Positions 63,667 through 64,000 of a DNA stretch of 64,000 nucleotides are shown here, piece by piece. Numbering within the stretch: the first letter of the stretch is position 1; each line of letters opens with the position of its first letter. The stretch is from Microvirga antarctica (GTDB taxonomy: Bacteria; Pseudomonadota; Alphaproteobacteria; Rhizobiales; Beijerinckiaceae). Under the pieces are notes generated by a model. It had not been told where the DNA came from. It did no database searches and worked only from the letters and a program-made list of their open reading frames with translations. The DNA is taken from contig NZ_JAGEMM010000001.1 in NCBI RefSeq assembly GCF_017921815.1, forward strand, positions 1,116,001 through 1,180,000, given 5' to 3'. The translations under genes and the position numbers were made by a program.

Positions 63667-64000
63667 ATGCGCGACGACGATTGTGCTCCGAAGACGCATT
63701 GGATCCTCGTATCGACCCTTACGGCCGCGCTGGGCAGCTTCGGGAGCCCGGCACTGGCCGAGAGCAGCGAGCATCCGCCGGCCTCGTATGTGAGCCTGCC
63801 TGAGCCCGGGAGCCCGCAGGAATTGCGCGAGGGCGACGTCCTCCAAGGTGAAGCGACCTCCCCGCGATCGGATGCCGGCGTGATCGCGGTGCGGCCGCCG
63901 GTTGGGCTTCACTGCCTGCCGCCTGATCTGCGCAGCGTCCTCCACGCGGTAGCGGCTCGGTTTGGCCCGATCAGCATCGAATCGACCCATCGCAGTCCGG
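63667..64000 (+). CDS. Secreted M15-type (YcbK-like) peptidase, N-terminal part (runs off the window)
   Basis: The frame starting at ATG 63667 is open to the right edge. MRDDDCAPKTHWILVSTLTA begins a signal peptide ending SPALAE. After a Pro/Ser linker (residues 38-75) comes CLPPDLRSVLHAVAARFGPI SIESTHRSP, which matches the start of the D-Ala-D-Ala carboxypeptidase-type (Peptidase_M15_3/YcbK) family domain. Its zinc ligands would lie beyond the window. It probably trims peptidoglycan in the periplasm. An antisense frame here looks like a shadow. Confidence 0.7.
   Translation, partial: MRDDDCAPKTHWILVSTLTAALGSFGSPALAESSEHPPASYVSLPEPGSPQELREGDVLQGEATSPRSDAGVIAVRPPVGLHCLPPDLRSVLHAVAARFGPISIESTHRSP

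Noticed and set aside
63583-63990. A 135-residue minus-strand frame at the right edge
   Set aside because: The plus-strand frame has a signal peptide and the start of an M15-type domain. The minus frame has no features.

Overview
The window looks like chromosomal DNA from a high-GC alphaproteobacterium of the order Hyphomicrobiales (Rhizobiales). Pointers are the petA-petB-petC cytochrome bc1 operon, a NepR anti-sigma factor with EcfG-type promoters, an Omp31-type porin, an HWE-family kinase, the uvrC-pgsA-moaD-moaE and ubiK-ybjN-proC gene orders, and many DUF families typical of that order. A narrower placement (for example near Methylobacteriaceae) is a guess. I saw no tRNA, rRNA, CRISPR array, prophage or insertion sequence. 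Genes are dense, and most long antisense frames are high-GC shadows.

Region by region: 0-7.3 kb starts with the C-terminus of an RTX secreted protein and an HWE histidine kinase. It then holds a set of small stress-type genes: DUF3309, nepR, an IF-1 variant, a cold-shock protein, a Pro-rich protein, a PfpI/DJ-1 protein, a Tim44-domain protein and DUF3072. Five of these carry a GGAAC-N16/17-(C)GTT promoter, the signature of the general stress sigma factor EcfG. 7.5-17.2 kb carries ilvE, a MarR/response regulator/kinase set resembling petP-petR, csaA, a TetR regulator, proC-ybjN-ubiK, and lgt-midA-pgeF. 17.5-26.4 kb has an abundant-type porin, GST, rlmJ, an RNase T2, an extensin-family lipoprotein, and moaE-moaD-pgsA-uvrC.

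26.5-35.7 kb contains benE, prs, a LysE exporter, rplY-pth-ychF, a fused double MaoC protein, apt and mtnP. 35.9-45 kb contains petABC, an ABC exporter, trmL-hemF, and a tightly overlapping DUF1285-Nudix-DUF6111-CCA transferase operon. 45.1-52 kb is a MoxR-DUF58-DUF4159-large membrane protein operon, a Bat-like envelope or chaperone system of unknown function. 52-58 kb has GNAT, Nudix, metallophosphoesterase, acyltransferase and a sugar kinase/FAD oxidase pair. 58.3-62.5 kb is a complete polar amino-acid ABC importer with two tandem paralogous binding proteins. The right edge has two small membrane proteins and the N-terminus of a secreted M15-type peptidase that runs off the window.

The most interesting pattern is the concentration of EcfG-type promoters between 2.3 and 7.3 kb around an orphan nepR that lacks adjacent ecfG and phyR. 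Beside it is an HWE kinase whose ribosome-binding site lies inside a near-perfect 37-bp palindrome. Everything here is read by eye; no database search or folding calculation was run.
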